Positions 1 to 10,887 of a stretch of DNA of 64,000 bases are shown one piece after another. This stretch comes from an uncultured Veillonellaceae bacterium (lineage in GTDB: Bacteria; Bacillota; Negativicutes; Selenomonadales; Selenomonadaceae): positions 35,323-99,322 of the forward strand of contig CAMFES010000001.1 of the NCBI GenBank assembly GCA_945949525.1, written 5' to 3'. Position numbers and translations under genes: made by a program. Positions within the stretch are counted from its first letter, which is position 1. Every line of letters begins with the position of its first letter. The notes below the pieces were generated by a model, which was not told the DNA's origin, ran no database searches, and worked only from the letters and a program-made list of their open reading frames with translations.

Positions 1-22
1 TTTTGCCAAGTTTGCAAATCCT

Positions 23-559
23 GTGAAAATCAAGGTTCGCTATGATGATAGTGAGCTGGGGCAGGGAATATATGAGTTCAGGCAGAAGTTTGGCAAGCTG
101 ACGGATAAGCTGGTCTGGGAGGAGGAGAAGGCCGAGGGGATTCCCGGCATGGAGCTTTTCCGGCATGATGGCAGTCCGACAGGTGTTACATATCATGCGG
201 TGCCTGGGGGCCATGAGCTTCAGTCCTTTGTGCTGGCGCTGTACAATACGGCAGGGCCGGGGCAGGAGGTGCCTGACGATGTAAGGTCAGGACTGGAAGC
301 AATAGATGGCAAGCACAATATTCAGGTTATGATGACGATGACCTGCAGTATGTGCCCGGAGGCTGTTACAGCAGCTCAGCGGCTGGCAATTCTTTCTGAC
401 AATATCACTGCGGAGATATTTGATGTGATACGTTTTCAGGATATTATAGACAGGTACAACATCAAGGCCGTTCCATGTATTGTCATAGATGATGAGCATG
501 TTACATTTGGCAAGAAGAATATCAGTGAAATGCTGGCTCTGGTGCAGAATGCAAAATAA
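23..559 (+). CDS. Thioredoxin/glutaredoxin-fold protein resembling the N-terminal domain of AhpF; may be 5'-truncated by the window edge
   Basis: ORF; TCSMCPEA CxxC-type motif and KAVPCIVIDDEH thioredoxin-like cis-Pro segment. Confidence 0.55.
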   Translation: MKIKVRYDDSELGQGIYEFRQKFGKLTDKLVWEEEKAEGIPGMELFRHDGSPTGVTYHAVPGGHELQSFVLALYNTAGPGQEVPDDVRSGLEAIDGKHNIQVMMTMTCSMCPEAVTAAQRLAILSDNITAEIFDVIRFQDIIDRYNIKAVPCIVIDDEHVTFGKKNISEMLALVQNAK

Positions 560-742
560 GGGAGCAGGCATTACGGTGATTCTTCGCCAGGTGTCATAAA
601 GCGGCTGAGGTACCATCCGCCTTTGGGAGCTACAGGACGGGCAGTATGCTGCCTGGCCTGTGGGTACCGGGAATCCTGTATTTTGTGCGGGAGTGTGCCG
701 AGAGGTAAATATTAAAATATTAAAAGAAAGAGGGAATTGATT

Positions 743-1075
743 ATGAAGAAGTTGCAGATTTTCGAGGGTGCTGTTTGTGCTAGTGATGGTATGTGCGGTC
801 TGAGCGTTGATCAGGAGCTGATGCGCATTGATACCGTGGTTAAGGTGCTGCAGAATAACGCGTACGATGTTGATAGATATATTATGCCGGATGACCGCAA
901 GGCATTCCTGGAGAACGAGGTTGCAGGCGAGTTCCTGCGCCAGAACGGCAATGAGGCCCTGCCTCTGATTCTGCTGGATGGCGAGAAGGTGCTGAATGGC
1001 AGATTCCCGACCAATGATGAGATTGCACAGTGGCTGGAGGTACCAAACCTGCCGAAGCTTCTGGAGAAGAAATAA
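743..1075 (+). CDS. ArsD-like (arsenical metallochaperone family) protein
   Basis: MKKLQIFEGAVCASDGMCG... resembles the ArsD N-terminus, but the adjacent-Cys pair is not conserved. Confidence 0.6.
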   Translation: MKKLQIFEGAVCASDGMCGLSVDQELMRIDTVVKVLQNNAYDVDRYIMPDDRKAFLENEVAGEFLRQNGNEALPLILLDGEKVLNGRFPTNDEIAQWLEVPNLPKLLEKK

Positions 1076-1209
1076 TCTATAGGGTATATGGCGGTCATGC
1101 AGGAGAAAAAGGCTCATGCATGGCCGTTTTCTTATTATTGCAGATTTTACCCTTGATAATCACAAAAAATCATTGATATTAGAGCGGTTTTTGTATAAAA
1201 TTATATTTA

Positions 1210-2985
1210 GTGGTATTTGATTTTGATACATTGAATTCGTGGTGTATGTATATGGAGCAGGTAATGAAGAAAAGATGTCAGATTCCTCGTAACTCTGTAT
1301 TGAGGCGTATTCAGGGCTACTTCAGGATGCTGTGTGCTTCCTCTGATGATTATTTCTTTGCTACAGATATAGCTGAGAATATCGTTATGCTTTCGCCTAA
1401 TATGGTTACGGACTTCGGCATGCCGGCCGAGGTGTTTTTCAACATGGATGAAGAATGGCTGCCGAGAATCCATAGTGATGATTATGACGATTACATAAAA
1501 ACGCTGAAGAAGAACTTTACGCCCGAAGATAATATGCATGACGCTTTTTATCGTGTGCGGGATGCGAAGGACAATTATGTGTGGGTACATTGCAAGGGAC
1601 AGATGGCTTTTGGCAGGGATGGCCGGCCGGAGCTTTTTGCGGGCATCATTACGCCTATGGAGCAGAAGGCACAGGCTGATGCCAATACGGGGCTGTTGAC
1701 AAAATATCAGTTTGAAAAGGCGGTAAAGGCTGCCCTGGTTAGAGTTGATGGGGAATTCACTAACGGGGCCGTGCTGATTTTTGGTATAGACAATTTCAAG
1801 ATTATCAATGAATCTTTCAACAGGCGTTTTGGCGATATTTTGCTGAGGATAGCGGCAAAGAGCATCGCTGATGTTTTGCCGGAGGGTGTGATGCTCTACA
1901 AGCTGGATGGGGACGAGTTTGCTGTGATTGTTCCCGGTATGGATGAGGAGCTGGCTGTCTCTTTGTTTGAAGCGGTTCAGAGATCATTCTGCAGGCCCCA
2001 TGTTATTGAGGGGCGCAGCATGTTCTGCACGATTTCTGCCGGTACGGTTCTTTATCCTCAGGGCGGCAAGGATTACCTTGTGCTGCATAAGCATGCAGAG
2101 GCGGCTTTGGATCAGGCCAAGCGTGAGGGAAAGAACAAGAACATCATTTTTTCCAAGGAGCAGTACAATCGCTGGCTCAGGTCAATTACCATGCGTGATA
2201 TGCTGCAGGACAGCATAGAGAGGCAGTTTGAGGGCTTTTCGTTGTTCTATCAGCCCCAGGTGAATGCCAGAACCCAGCGGCTGATTGGCGCAGAAGCCTT
2301 GTTGCGTTGGAAAAGCCCCAAGGGGCGCATGGTGTCTCCGATGGAGTTTGTGCGTATTTTGGAAGAAACAAAGATGATTATTCCAGTGGGGCGCTGGATT
2401 TTTGATACGGCTGTAAGGCAGTGCAAGGCTTGGCAGGAAAAGTGGCCGGGGATGCGCATCAGCATCAACCTGTCCTATGAGCAGATAAAGGAAAGTGGCT
2501 TTAAGGAGTTTGCTCTGGAATGCCTGAAAAAGCATGATTTGCCTCCGTACCTGATTGTGCTGGAGCTGACGGAAACGGCGATTGTTTCTGACTGGAACAA
2601 TGTAAATACCCAGTTTCAGGAGTTCAGAAAGATGGGCATCAGCATTGCCATGGACGATTTTGGTACAGGGTATTCCTCTTTGGCGTATCTGAAGAATCTT
2701 GCCTGTGATATTGTGAAGATTGACAGGGCTTTTGTAACCCATATTACGGAGGAAGATAACGAATTCGATCGCCAGCTGGTGAAATCAACGATAGAGCTTT
2801 GTCACAGTGTGAGCATTGACTGTTGTATTGAAGGCGTGGAAACGATTAAGGAATACGAGCTTTTACGGGATTTCTGCCACGCGGACAGTATTCAGGGATA
2901 TTTTTTTGGGCGGCCTGAGTCACCGGAGGATTTTGAGCAAAAGTTTTTTGTAGAACCGGAAAATCCTTATCTGACCGGCTGCTGA
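1210..2985 (+). CDS. PAS-GGDEF-EAL cyclic-di-GMP signalling protein
   Basis: LDGDEF (degenerate GGDEF), GAEALLRW (EAL), DDFGTGYSSLAYLK, EGVET motifs. Confidence 0.88.
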   Translation: MVFDFDTLNSWCMYMEQVMKKRCQIPRNSVLRRIQGYFRMLCASSDDYFFATDIAENIVMLSPNMVTDFGMPAEVFFNMDEEWLPRIHSDDYDDYIKTLKKNFTPEDNMHDAFYRVRDAKDNYVWVHCKGQMAFGRDGRPELFAGIITPMEQKAQADANTGLLTKYQFEKAVKAALVRVDGEFTNGAVLIFGIDNFKIINESFNRRFGDILLRIAAKSIADVLPEGVMLYKLDGDEFAVIVPGMDEELAVSLFEAVQRSFCRPHVIEGRSMFCTISAGTVLYPQGGKDYLVLHKHAEAALDQAKREGKNKNIIFSKEQYNRWLRSITMRDMLQDSIERQFEGFSLFYQPQVNARTQRLIGAEALLRWKSPKGRMVSPMEFVRILEETKMIIPVGRWIFDTAVRQCKAWQEKWPGMRISINLSYEQIKESGFKEFALECLKKHDLPPYLIVLELTETAIVSDWNNVNTQFQEFRKMGISIAMDDFGTGYSSLAYLKNLACDIVKIDRAFVTHITEEDNEFDRQLVKSTIELCHSVSIDCCIEGVETIKEYELLRDFCHADSIQGYFFGRPESPEDFEQKFFVEPENPYLTGC

Positions 2986-3007
2986 GGTAGTTTTGTAAAG
3001 GTGGATT

Positions 3008-3505
3008 ATGAGCAGAGATAGAGCGGAGATGCCTGAGATTACGCTTTTGGGCAATCAGAATACGAAATATAGCTTTGATTACAGGCCGGATGTGCTGGAG
3101 ACATTTGATAACAAGCATCCTGACAGGGATTACTGGGTGAAGTTCAACTGTCCGGAGTTTACCAGCCTTTGTCCGATTACCGGTCAGCCGGATTTTGCGA
3201 CGATTTACATTTCCTATGTGCCTGACATCAGGATGGTAGAAAGCAAGTCCTTGAAGCTGTATCTGTTCAGTTTTCGCAATCATGGGGATTTTCATGAGGA
3301 TGTGGTGAATATCATCATGAAGGATTTGGTAAGGCTGCTGGAGCCTCGTTATCTGGAGGTGTGGGGGAAGTTCCTGCCGCGAGGTGGTATTTCCATTGAC
3401 CCCTATACCAATTATGGCAAGCCGGATACCAAATTTGAGGAGCTGGCCTGGCAACGGTTCAGCCAGCATGATTTGGTCTTGCTGGAAAAGGTTGATAACA
3501 GGTGA
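3008..3505 (+). CDS. queF: NADPH-dependent 7-cyano-7-deazaguanine reductase
   Basis: [50 protein letters not shown]. Confidence 0.93.
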   Translation: MSRDRAEMPEITLLGNQNTKYSFDYRPDVLETFDNKHPDRDYWVKFNCPEFTSLCPITGQPDFATIYISYVPDIRMVESKSLKLYLFSFRNHGDFHEDVVNIIMKDLVRLLEPRYLEVWGKFLPRGGISIDPYTNYGKPDTKFEELAWQRFSQHDLVLLEKVDNR

Positions 3506-3615
3506 TGTGCAGTGGTGCTTGAAGCGTGCAGATGGCGCGTACAGCCTGATGAGGATATGAGGATTGAAGATATCTGGGAAAGGCGTGGCATATACGCCTA
3601 GGAGGAGTGAGCAGC

Positions 3616-4164
3616 ATGAATAATCTCATGCGTAAGATTCTGCTTAGACGCAGCATCTATAATTTTTCTGATACAACTTTAAGGGATGCGGATTTGCTTT
3701 CTATTTTGGAGGAGGGGCGTGCTTTATCCAACGTGGAAAAGAACGCATCCTGGCATTTTACGGCTGTGCAGAACAGCAATGTAATCAGGATGCTGCTGGA
3801 CAGCACCGGACAGCAGACCATGGGCAGGCTGGGAGTCGTAAATGGCAGGGATCTTTACAGCGGCAGTGATTTGCTGAAAAATATACCTACCCTGCTGGTG
3901 ATTTCCGGCAGTGGCGATGTAAAATACGCTGAGGATGCGGCCAACACATTGTTTGGCAGTATGATGCTGGCAGCGGAGAAATATAATGTCTGCTCCTGCT
4001 GGCTGTCTACCCGTTCCGAGCTGAGCGAGTCCGGCGTGGCGGAGATATGCCATCTGCTGCAGATACCTGATGATTATGTGCCTCTGTCCATAGGTGCATT
4101 TGGATACAAGATGGACGAGGTGAAGATTACGGCCCTGAGCAATCTGGTCAATATTATTAGATAA
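3616..4164 (+). CDS. Nitroreductase family protein
   Basis: RRSIYNFSDTTLRDADLLSILEEGRALSNVEKNASW; FMN nitroreductase-like. Confidence 0.8.
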   Translation: MNNLMRKILLRRSIYNFSDTTLRDADLLSILEEGRALSNVEKNASWHFTAVQNSNVIRMLLDSTGQQTMGRLGVVNGRDLYSGSDLLKNIPTLLVISGSGDVKYAEDAANTLFGSMMLAAEKYNVCSCWLSTRSELSESGVAEICHLLQIPDDYVPLSIGAFGYKMDEVKITALSNLVNIIR

Positions 4165-4388
4165 TATTAATATCCCTGGCAGGCAGTGATGAAAAACGGC
4201 GGTGTGATGCACCGCTGTTTTTTTTGCCTAAAAAAATCAGCTTTTGATGCCTGCAAACCTGTGAATCGTAGAACTTTGGCGAAGGTTCGCTGTTTTTATA
4301 TTATATATAATATGGGGAATTTTTGGGCAGTTGAAAGAGCGGCCTGTCAATGCTATATTGTTATCAGATTGAGTAACGGGGTGATAGG

Positions 4389-5057
4389 ATGCCGATGTTT
4401 AAGCGGAGCATGGCCGTCCTGCTGCTGATTGCCGCTGTGGTGGCAGGCATGACGGTTTATGAGCTGTATGCAGATGAAGGGGCGCAGACCCTGCCAACGG
4501 GAGAAACAGGCCGGGAGGAAAGGCTGCTGGCGGGAGCGTCAGAGGGCGCCGGAAGCGATACAAGGCAGATTGCCGTATATGTAACAGGCGAGGTGCAGAA
4601 GCCCGGCGTGGTGTATGTGGCTTTTGACGGCAGGGTGGCAGATGCCGTCAACGCCTGTGGCGGGGTGCTGCCTACGGCTGATTTGAACAAGGTAAATATG
4701 GCGCAGCCGGTGAAGGACGGGCTGCATGTCAGAGTGCCGGAGAAGACGGAGGCAGGAACGGGTGCTGTAGCGGCCGGAGGGACAACGCCTCGCAAGGAAA
4801 ACGGGACGCCAGGTCAGGATGGCGGCAGGTCCGGCAAAGGGCAGTCAGCTTCTCCGGCATCAGGGGATACAGTAAATATCAATACGGCAGATGCTGCGGA
4901 GCTGACGAAGCTGAAGGGTATAGGCCCTGCCATGGCACAGCGGATTGTGGAGTATCGGGAGGAAAATGGTGCCTTCCAGTCCCTGGAGGAGCTGCAGAGG
5001 GTCAGGGGCATAGGCAAGGCCAAATTTGCCAAGCTGAAGGAACAGATTACTTTGTGA
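4389..5057 (+). CDS. comEA: ComEA: SLBB plus helix-hairpin-helix DNA-binding competence protein
   Basis: VYVTGEVQKPGVVYV (SLBB); VNINTADAAELTKLKGIGPAMAQRIVEYREENGAFQSLEELQRVRGIG (HhH); directly upstream of comEC. Confidence 0.92.
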   Translation: MPMFKRSMAVLLLIAAVVAGMTVYELYADEGAQTLPTGETGREERLLAGASEGAGSDTRQIAVYVTGEVQKPGVVYVAFDGRVADAVNACGGVLPTADLNKVNMAQPVKDGLHVRVPEKTEAGTGAVAAGGTTPRKENGTPGQDGGRSGKGQSASPASGDTVNINTADAAELTKLKGIGPAMAQRIVEYREENGAFQSLEELQRVRGIGKAKFAKLKEQITL

Positions 5058-5058
5058 G

Positions 5059-6834
5059 GTGGAAAGAGTGGGTCAGCATCCCAAGGAATTTCTGGTTTTT
5101 CTGCTGGCAGTGCTGTGCGCAGGGATTTTTCTGGGGCATTGCTGGCAGGGCGGAGCTGAGTACGCGCCATGTATCTGGGCGGGGGTCTGGGCGTGTCTGT
5201 GCCTGGCGGCACTGGCTGTTCGCCGCGGGCATGGGGTTAGCTGGCTGGCCGTGGGGGCATGTATTTTCTTGCTGGGGCTGGGCCGCTACTATGCTGTGGC
5301 TGTTCTAGCTGAGGACGATATTGGCAGGATGGCTGGACAGAGGGTGAAGCTGGAGGGGCGGCTCACCGGTGCGCCGGAGATAACTGTAGATGAGGCAGGC
5401 GGGCTGCATGTACGCTATGAGGTGGAGTGTGAAAAGCTGGCAGGCAGGGGCAGCATCAGGGGAAGGCTGATAGTTTACGGCAATGAAGGTTCCCTGCACA
5501 GCAGGGATATAATGGCGCAGGTACCCGTGAAAAGGCGGGACGGGGAGGAAAGGGCCGACTGGGAGATGGCTGACAGGGCTATTCTGGGGCGCTCCGGTGA
5601 CAGACTTTGTGTGTCGGGAACGGTGAAGGCACTGCGTGACTATGGCAATCCGGGCAGGACGAACAGGGAGATGTCACTGTTCGCCAGGGGAATCCACGGA
5701 CAGATGATGGCCGACAAGTACAGCCTGCAGCTGCTGCCGGAGGAGGGGGACTGGCTGGCGCGGCTGTCGGAGAGGATTCGCAGTGCCTACAGGGAGTACA
5801 TGGAGCGTGCCATGCCGAAGCAGGATGCGGCAGCTGTTTTTGCCATGCTGTTCGGCGGCTATCAGGGCATCAGGCCGGAGCTTTTGGAAGCCTTTACCAT
5901 AACGGGAATTGTGCATATTTTGTCGGTTTCCGGTTCCCATATTACATTGATGGCCGGGACGGCAGGCATCCTGGGACGGATGTTGCACCTTCCTGACAAA
6001 GTGACGGCGGGAATGGGCGTTGTGACCATTGTGTTTTACGGGGTGCTGGCAGGTGCCATACCGCCTGTTGTCAGGTCAGCCCTGATGGGGATTTTGACGC
6101 TGCTGGCCCTTACGCTGGGCAGGGAGAAGGATGCCCGCCACCTTTTGAGCATTGTGGCACTGGGGCTTTTGCTGTACTCGCCGCCGCTTCTGTATGATAT
6201 CAGCTTCCAGCTGTCCTTTGGTGCAACGGCAGGCCTTTTGTATATTGCCCCTGTACTAAGGGGCTGGCTGCGAAAAAGACTGCCGGTATTTGCAGCTGAC
6301 AGCCTGGCGGTGACTATGGGGGCACAGATGTCGGTATTGCCGCTTCTGGCCTGGTATTTTAATGCGGTTTCCATTAGCTCCCTGCTGGCAAACCTGATTA
6401 TTACGCCGGTGGTGGAGTGGATTATTGTCATCGGCCTGCTGGCAGGAATAGCGGGAAGCCTGCTGCCGCTGGCAGGACATCTGGTATTCATGGGGGCCGC
6501 CCTGCTTTTGGGGCTGGTGTATGAGCTGTCGCGGCTTACGGCATCCCTGCCCTTCAGCCAGGTATATGTACCGGCACCGGAGCTTTTTGGCTGTACAGTG
6601 TACTATGGGGGGCTGGGCTGGCTGATTGCACCGGCAGGAACAAGGGCAGCACTGGCAGAGAGGGTGAAGGGGAGCGCGCTTTTGACGAGATGTGCCCTTT
6701 TGACCGGATTTTTGGAAAGGCGCCGAGAGTTCCGGCCTGTCCTCACTGTGATGGTTGCGATACTGCTGCTGAGTGCCGGATATGGCAGCTTCTCCGCGGC
6801 TGACAGGCTGCAGGTGCATTTCATAGATACCTAG
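5059..6834 (+). CDS. comEC: ComEC N-terminal part (OB and competence membrane domain), truncated by prophage insertion
   Basis: HILSVSGSHITLMAG..., multi-TM competence domain; ends LQVHFIDT* where the prophage begins; continuation at 63038. Confidence 0.93.
   Translation: MERVGQHPKEFLVFLLAVLCAGIFLGHCWQGGAEYAPCIWAGVWACLCLAALAVRRGHGVSWLAVGACIFLLGLGRYYAVAVLAEDDIGRMAGQRVKLEGRLTGAPEITVDEAGGLHVRYEVECEKLAGRGSIRGRLIVYGNEGSLHSRDIMAQVPVKRRDGEERADWEMADRAILGRSGDRLCVSGTVKALRDYGNPGRTNREMSLFARGIHGQMMADKYSLQLLPEEGDWLARLSERIRSAYREYMERAMPKQDAAAVFAMLFGGYQGIRPELLEAFTITGIVHILSVSGSHITLMAGTAGILGRMLHLPDKVTAGMGVVTIVFYGVLAGAIPPVVRSALMGILTLLALTLGREKDARHLLSIVALGLLLYSPPLLYDISFQLSFGATAGLLYIAPVLRGWLRKRLPVFAADSLAVTMGAQMSVLPLLAWYFNAVSISSLLANLIITPVVEWIIVIGLLAGIAGSLLPLAGHLVFMGAALLLGLVYELSRLTASLPFSQVYVPAPELFGCTVYYGGLGWLIAPAGTRAALAERVKGSALLTRCALLTGFLERRREFRPVLTVMVAILLLSAGYGSFSAADRLQVHFIDT
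6824..6828. repeat. attL core (TAGAT)
   Basis: Shared by both comEC junctions; joining at the core restores HFIDVGQGDA. Confidence 0.85.
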
Positions 6835-7346
6835 ATGCCTTGGTTGATACAATGAAAAGCCTTTGCTTCTAGGGTTTGTGAGATATTGCGTGTAACAATT
6901 CGGCTTAAAAAAATAAGCACATAGATAACCGATTATTGGGTTGAATACGGTTTGAACGATTAAATTTATGTGTCTGACAGCCTCCAGTCTGAAAGAGACT
7001 GGTGATAAAGAATAGTTAATTTATCCTTAATTATAGCCTGCAGCAATGCAGGATTTTTAGCGTATAACAGCGAATATAGCTATGGATTTTATAAGGTGCC
7101 GGAAAAGAGGGACCTCGGACTATGCAGTATGAAAAGAAAAAGCCTATACCTGAGGGGGGATAGGTTCTTTGCTAATAGGATAAGGAAATATGTATTAAAC
7201 CCTGAGCAGGATAAAGAACTTGAACGGGAGATAAGAGCAGGAAAACATCCCGGACTGCAATGCCTGCTGTCGATTGATGAAATGGAAAACCATTAGGTAT
7301 TATAATAATAGATTGAGTTTGATGTGTATCAAAGGAGGATTTTGCA

Positions 7347-7793
7347 ATGCCGAGTTTGAAATGGTCCGAGCTGAATCACCTCCAACTGGGAAAATATGCT
7401 GAGTATTATGCTAAGATGGAGTTTACTTCGTACAAATATGAAGTATATACCTCTGAGGTTGACGACCATGGAGTAGATTTTGTTGCCAAAGCTCCAAATA
7501 GCACTGATTTTTATGAAATACAGGTTAAGAGTGTCAGGAAAACAAATTATGCGTTTGTGCCAAAGGACAAGATTGTTTTTGATGATAAGCATCTCGTATG
7601 CTTTTTGAAATTTACTGATGATAAGATGCCGGATGTATATATCATTCCTATAACTGCATGGGCGAAGCCAAATGCGGTGCTGGTAAGTCATGATTATGGA
7701 AAAGGAGAATGGGGTATAAATTATTCCAAAAAGAATAAGCACTTGTTAGAACCTTATAGGCTGGAAAACTTCTTTTCTGCTTTGATAAAATGA
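7347..7793 (+). CDS. PD-(D/E)XK nuclease-like (DUF4365-type) protein
   Basis: EVDDHGVDFVAKAPNSTDFYEIQVKSVR: D...E-x-Q-V-K pattern. Confidence 0.6.
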   Translation: MPSLKWSELNHLQLGKYAEYYAKMEFTSYKYEVYTSEVDDHGVDFVAKAPNSTDFYEIQVKSVRKTNYAFVPKDKIVFDDKHLVCFLKFTDDKMPDVYIIPITAWAKPNAVLVSHDYGKGEWGINYSKKNKHLLEPYRLENFFSALIK

Positions 7794-7822
7794 AACAGGA
7801 GTAATGGGAGTGATGTTTTTTT

Positions 7823-8062
7823 TTGAAAGGTGCAGGTTTTTGTATGGGGGCGGCCATAGTGCTGAACGCCGCATATTTTTTTATGTACATCAGGGACATG
7901 CATTATCTGGGGACGGCGTTCCTGGTTGCAGCTGTATTCTTGCTGATGAAAGAAAACAAGGAGCAGCGTGAGTTCATTAGATACATCACGCAGGAGTATA
8001 AAAGACAGCGTAGGGACGATGAAAAAATAAATACACTTAGGGTACTGGTATTTTGTGTGTAA
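7823..8062 (+). CDS. Small membrane protein, unknown
   Basis: ORF with hydrophobic N-terminal segment. Confidence 0.4.
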   Translation: MKGAGFCMGAAIVLNAAYFFMYIRDMHYLGTAFLVAAVFLLMKENKEQREFIRYITQEYKRQRRDDEKINTLRVLVFCV

Positions 8063-8169
8063 GTCTGATATAATTATATTATTTGTACTTATGCCCAAAA
8101 CCGGCTCAGCCTTGATGCTGGAAGGGCTTTTCTTAGTTAGAAAGCGTACAGCAGAAAGGCGGAGTTACA

Positions 8170-8997
8170 ATGTCAAAAGCATCGGACGCATTTGAGAATG
8201 AGATAGTTAATATGGTTAATTTCCATCGTGGCGAAACACTCCCATCGGTATTGCCAAGATGGCTTATAAACGAAGGTGTAAGACCTGGAGCAAGAATCCT
8301 TTATGCTGAAGGAATAGGAAGTAAGGATAAGAATAATAAGACGGATGTGGTTGTTTACCTCGAAGATTCAGAACCGATAAAGATTTCTGCGAAACTGATG
8401 AATGCAGACTATTTCGGAAACTGGTATGGGCACAAACGTTTTTTGGCTGAATTTGGAGAAGCTGCTTTTTATCGTATGACAGTAGCATCGACTGCTTTTG
8501 CTAATAGTTGGGCGAGAACTGCTACAGCTCCCTATGTCGGCGTTAGCATTTGCTTTGGACGAAGAACCGGAAGGACCGGGCAGGATTTTACGGATATTTT
8601 TACAACTGAAGATATTCTTACGGTTGCCCGCGGATATGGCAATGGTATTTCTACGGCAAACTGTATGTATATTTCTGATTCTAGCGCGAGAGATATCCCA
8701 GGACTTATCAGAAATATTGAGGCCATCACGGTAGCCTCTGTTAATCAGGCAACAGAGAACTTTAAGGTAGCACATAGACCTATAAATCCGATGACAGAGG
8801 GTACTAACAGAGGGAAAAATGTTTATACTCGTTTTCAGCCGTACAGAAGGTTGTCGAGCAGAACAATCATTACTGATCCGCAGGAGTTATTCCGCTTAGG
8901 TGAGTTTGTAACTGTAGAACCTACGAGTTTGAACCATAATCACATTCTTGATGATTTAGAGGCAAATTATAATATCATCGTTCCTAGAAAGCGCTAA
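8170..8997 (+). CDS. Probable type II restriction endonuclease (partner of the downstream methyltransferase)
   Basis: Unknown-fold ORF immediately upstream of a C5-MTase; KTDVVVYLEDSEPIKISAKL resembles an endonuclease D..xK core. Confidence 0.65.
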   Translation: MSKASDAFENEIVNMVNFHRGETLPSVLPRWLINEGVRPGARILYAEGIGSKDKNNKTDVVVYLEDSEPIKISAKLMNADYFGNWYGHKRFLAEFGEAAFYRMTVASTAFANSWARTATAPYVGVSICFGRRTGRTGQDFTDIFTTEDILTVARGYGNGISTANCMYISDSSARDIPGLIRNIEAITVASVNQATENFKVAHRPINPMTEGTNRGKNVYTRFQPYRRLSSRTIITDPQELFRLGEFVTVEPTSLNHNHILDDLEANYNIIVPRKR

Positions 8998-9066
8998 TAT
9001 TTAAGTTGCTATATCAGGAAACTAGAGGTATACTCTGTCTACCTTCAAGACAAAGGAGAGAAAACA

Positions 9067-10071
9067 ATGAATGTAATTAGTTTGTTCAGCGGTTGCGGTG
9101 GACTTGATCTCGGTTTTGAAAGAGCCGGATTCGATATTCCGGTCGCAAACGAATTTGATAAGACAATCTGGGAAACCTTCAAAGCTAATCATCCTCGCAC
9201 CAATCTTATTGAGGGTGATGTCCGTCAGATTACTAAGGCAGATATGGAGCCGTTTATTTCGGGTGAGGTTGACGGTATTATTGGTGGACCTCCTTGTCAG
9301 TCATGGTCTGAAGCTGGATCGCTGAAGGGCATCGAAGATGCAAGAGGTCAGCTTTTCTTCGACTATATAAGAATTCTTACGGAATTCAAACCGAAGTTTT
9401 TCCTGGCAGAGAATGTTAGCGGTATGCTTGCCAATAGACATTCTGAGGCAGTACAGAACATTCTGCATCTTTTTGAGGAAGCTGGATATGATGTTTCTTT
9501 GACTTTGGTAAACGCTAAGGATTATGGTGTTGCCGAAGAGAGAAAAAGAGTGTTTTACATCGGCTTTAGAAAAGATCTGGGCATCAGCTTTGAATTCCCT
9601 CACGGCTCAACAGAAGATGACTCCAAGAAAATAACATTGAGGGATATTATTTGGGATCTTCAGGAAACAGCAGTACCTTCTGGTCCTAAGAATCATCACA
9701 ACCCTGAAGCAATTAACAACAACGAGTATTTCACGGGAGCATTTTCTCCGATATTTATGAGTCGAAATCGTGTTAAGAGTTGGGATGAGCAGGCTTTCAC
9801 CGTTCAGGCATCTGGTAGACAGTGCCAGCTTCATCCGCAGGCCCCGAAAATGGTCAAGCATGGTAAAAATGACTGTCGTTTTGTTGAAGGAAAAGAAGAT
9901 CTTTACAGACGAATGACCATCCGTGAAGTTGCGAGAGTGCAGGGATTCCCTGATGATTTCCAGTTTATTTATGAAGACACTAATAATGCCTATAAGATGA
10001 TTGGTAACGCTGTTCCGGTCAATCTTGCATACGAAATCGCAGTAGCAATAAAGAAAACCCTTGAGGCGTAA
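9067..10071 (+). CDS. DNA (cytosine-5-)-methyltransferase, M.HaeIII-like
   Basis: [92 protein letters not shown]. Confidence 0.95.
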   Translation: MNVISLFSGCGGLDLGFERAGFDIPVANEFDKTIWETFKANHPRTNLIEGDVRQITKADMEPFISGEVDGIIGGPPCQSWSEAGSLKGIEDARGQLFFDYIRILTEFKPKFFLAENVSGMLANRHSEAVQNILHLFEEAGYDVSLTLVNAKDYGVAEERKRVFYIGFRKDLGISFEFPHGSTEDDSKKITLRDIIWDLQETAVPSGPKNHHNPEAINNNEYFTGAFSPIFMSRNRVKSWDEQAFTVQASGRQCQLHPQAPKMVKHGKNDCRFVEGKEDLYRRMTIREVARVQGFPDDFQFIYEDTNNAYKMIGNAVPVNLAYEIAVAIKKTLEA

Positions 10072-10079
10072 GCGAAAAT

Positions 10080-10119
10080 AAAAGGCCCCGGTCATTTAAA
10101 TTGACCAGGGCTTTTTTCA
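10080..10119. terminator. Rho-independent terminator after the R-M operon
   Basis: GGCCCCGGTCATTTAAATTGACCAGGGCTTTTTT stem and T-run. Confidence 0.75.
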
Positions 10120-10129
10120 TTCTATGTTA

Positions 10130-10330
10130 TCAGAATTCATCGTTCTCGGAATCATCCAGAGAGAGGTTTTCTTTTAGTATTTCATATTTATGTTGTTTAC
10201 CTTTTGTGTTTTTACTCACGATTGAATGAAATCCGTTAAGGGATTTGTTCATTTGCTTAGCACAGCTTATGGATGAACCACTAGCTATAATTTCATCAGT
10301 TCGCTTAAGATATACTGTGTAGAAAATCAT
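10130..10330 (-). CDS. Small hypothetical protein
   Basis: ORF only. Confidence 0.35.
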   Translation of the reverse strand: MIFYTVYLKRTDEIIASGSSISCAKQMNKSLNGFHSIVSKNTKGKQHKYEILKENLSLDDSENDEF

Positions 10331-10369
10331 GGAAAGACCACCTCCGGGAATGAGTGTTCAATAGAAGTA

Positions 10370-10882
10370 CTAATTCTGTATTTTTATCACTTCTATTTCA
10401 TTTCTTATTGCATATTCAATGGTGTTCTTGGTACCGCCGGATTCGCCGTTGAATACGGCTATTACCCGGTTGCTATGGTTGACCATCCATTCGTTTCTTA
10501 TCTGAAAGGACGCCATGCTGTAGCCCTTGGAGATGTATCTGACGAGGTCGGCATACTCAAGTATGAAGTTATACTGGTCTTGCCAAGACTTCGACCATCG
10601 ACTCTCAAAGCCTTTATATGGGACGGCTGCGATGAGATGGATGGCAGGATTGTTGGCTCGGAAACGGAGAACAATCTGTGCTGCCCAGATGTCAACACCA
10701 CGAGCCATGCCGGAGATGAAGGTGGTGTATCCATCAGCTATGGCCTGTCGTATGGCTTTTTCAAGTTCGGCTTTGATGAATGTTTCTGGCTGATGCAATT
10801 TCTCCGGTCGATGTCCAGTAAAGCAACAGCGGTGTAAGCGTAGTTCCTGTTCGGTTGGCATTCTTTTCACCTCTTGTCCCAT
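10370..10882 (-). CDS. SLOG-superfamily (DUF1273/YpsA-like) protein
   Basis: CCFTGHRPEKL..., TFISGMARGVDIWAAQIVL. Confidence 0.75.
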   Translation of the reverse strand: MGQEVKRMPTEQELRLHRCCFTGHRPEKLHQPETFIKAELEKAIRQAIADGYTTFISGMARGVDIWAAQIVLRFRANNPAIHLIAAVPYKGFESRWSKSWQDQYNFILEYADLVRYISKGYSMASFQIRNEWMVNHSNRVIAVFNGESGGTKNTIEYAIRNEIEVIKIQN

Positions 10883-10887
10883 TTGTT

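Noticed and set aside
287-1117. 276-aa minus-strand ORF over AhpF-like/ArsD-like genes
   Set aside because: Antisense to two protein-like ORFs with better RBS and family resemblance; no recognisable domain.
6829-6834. Premature comEC stop as a simple nonsense mutation or sequencing error
   Set aside because: The missing in-frame remainder is found at 63038 directly after an identical core, so the stop results from insertion.
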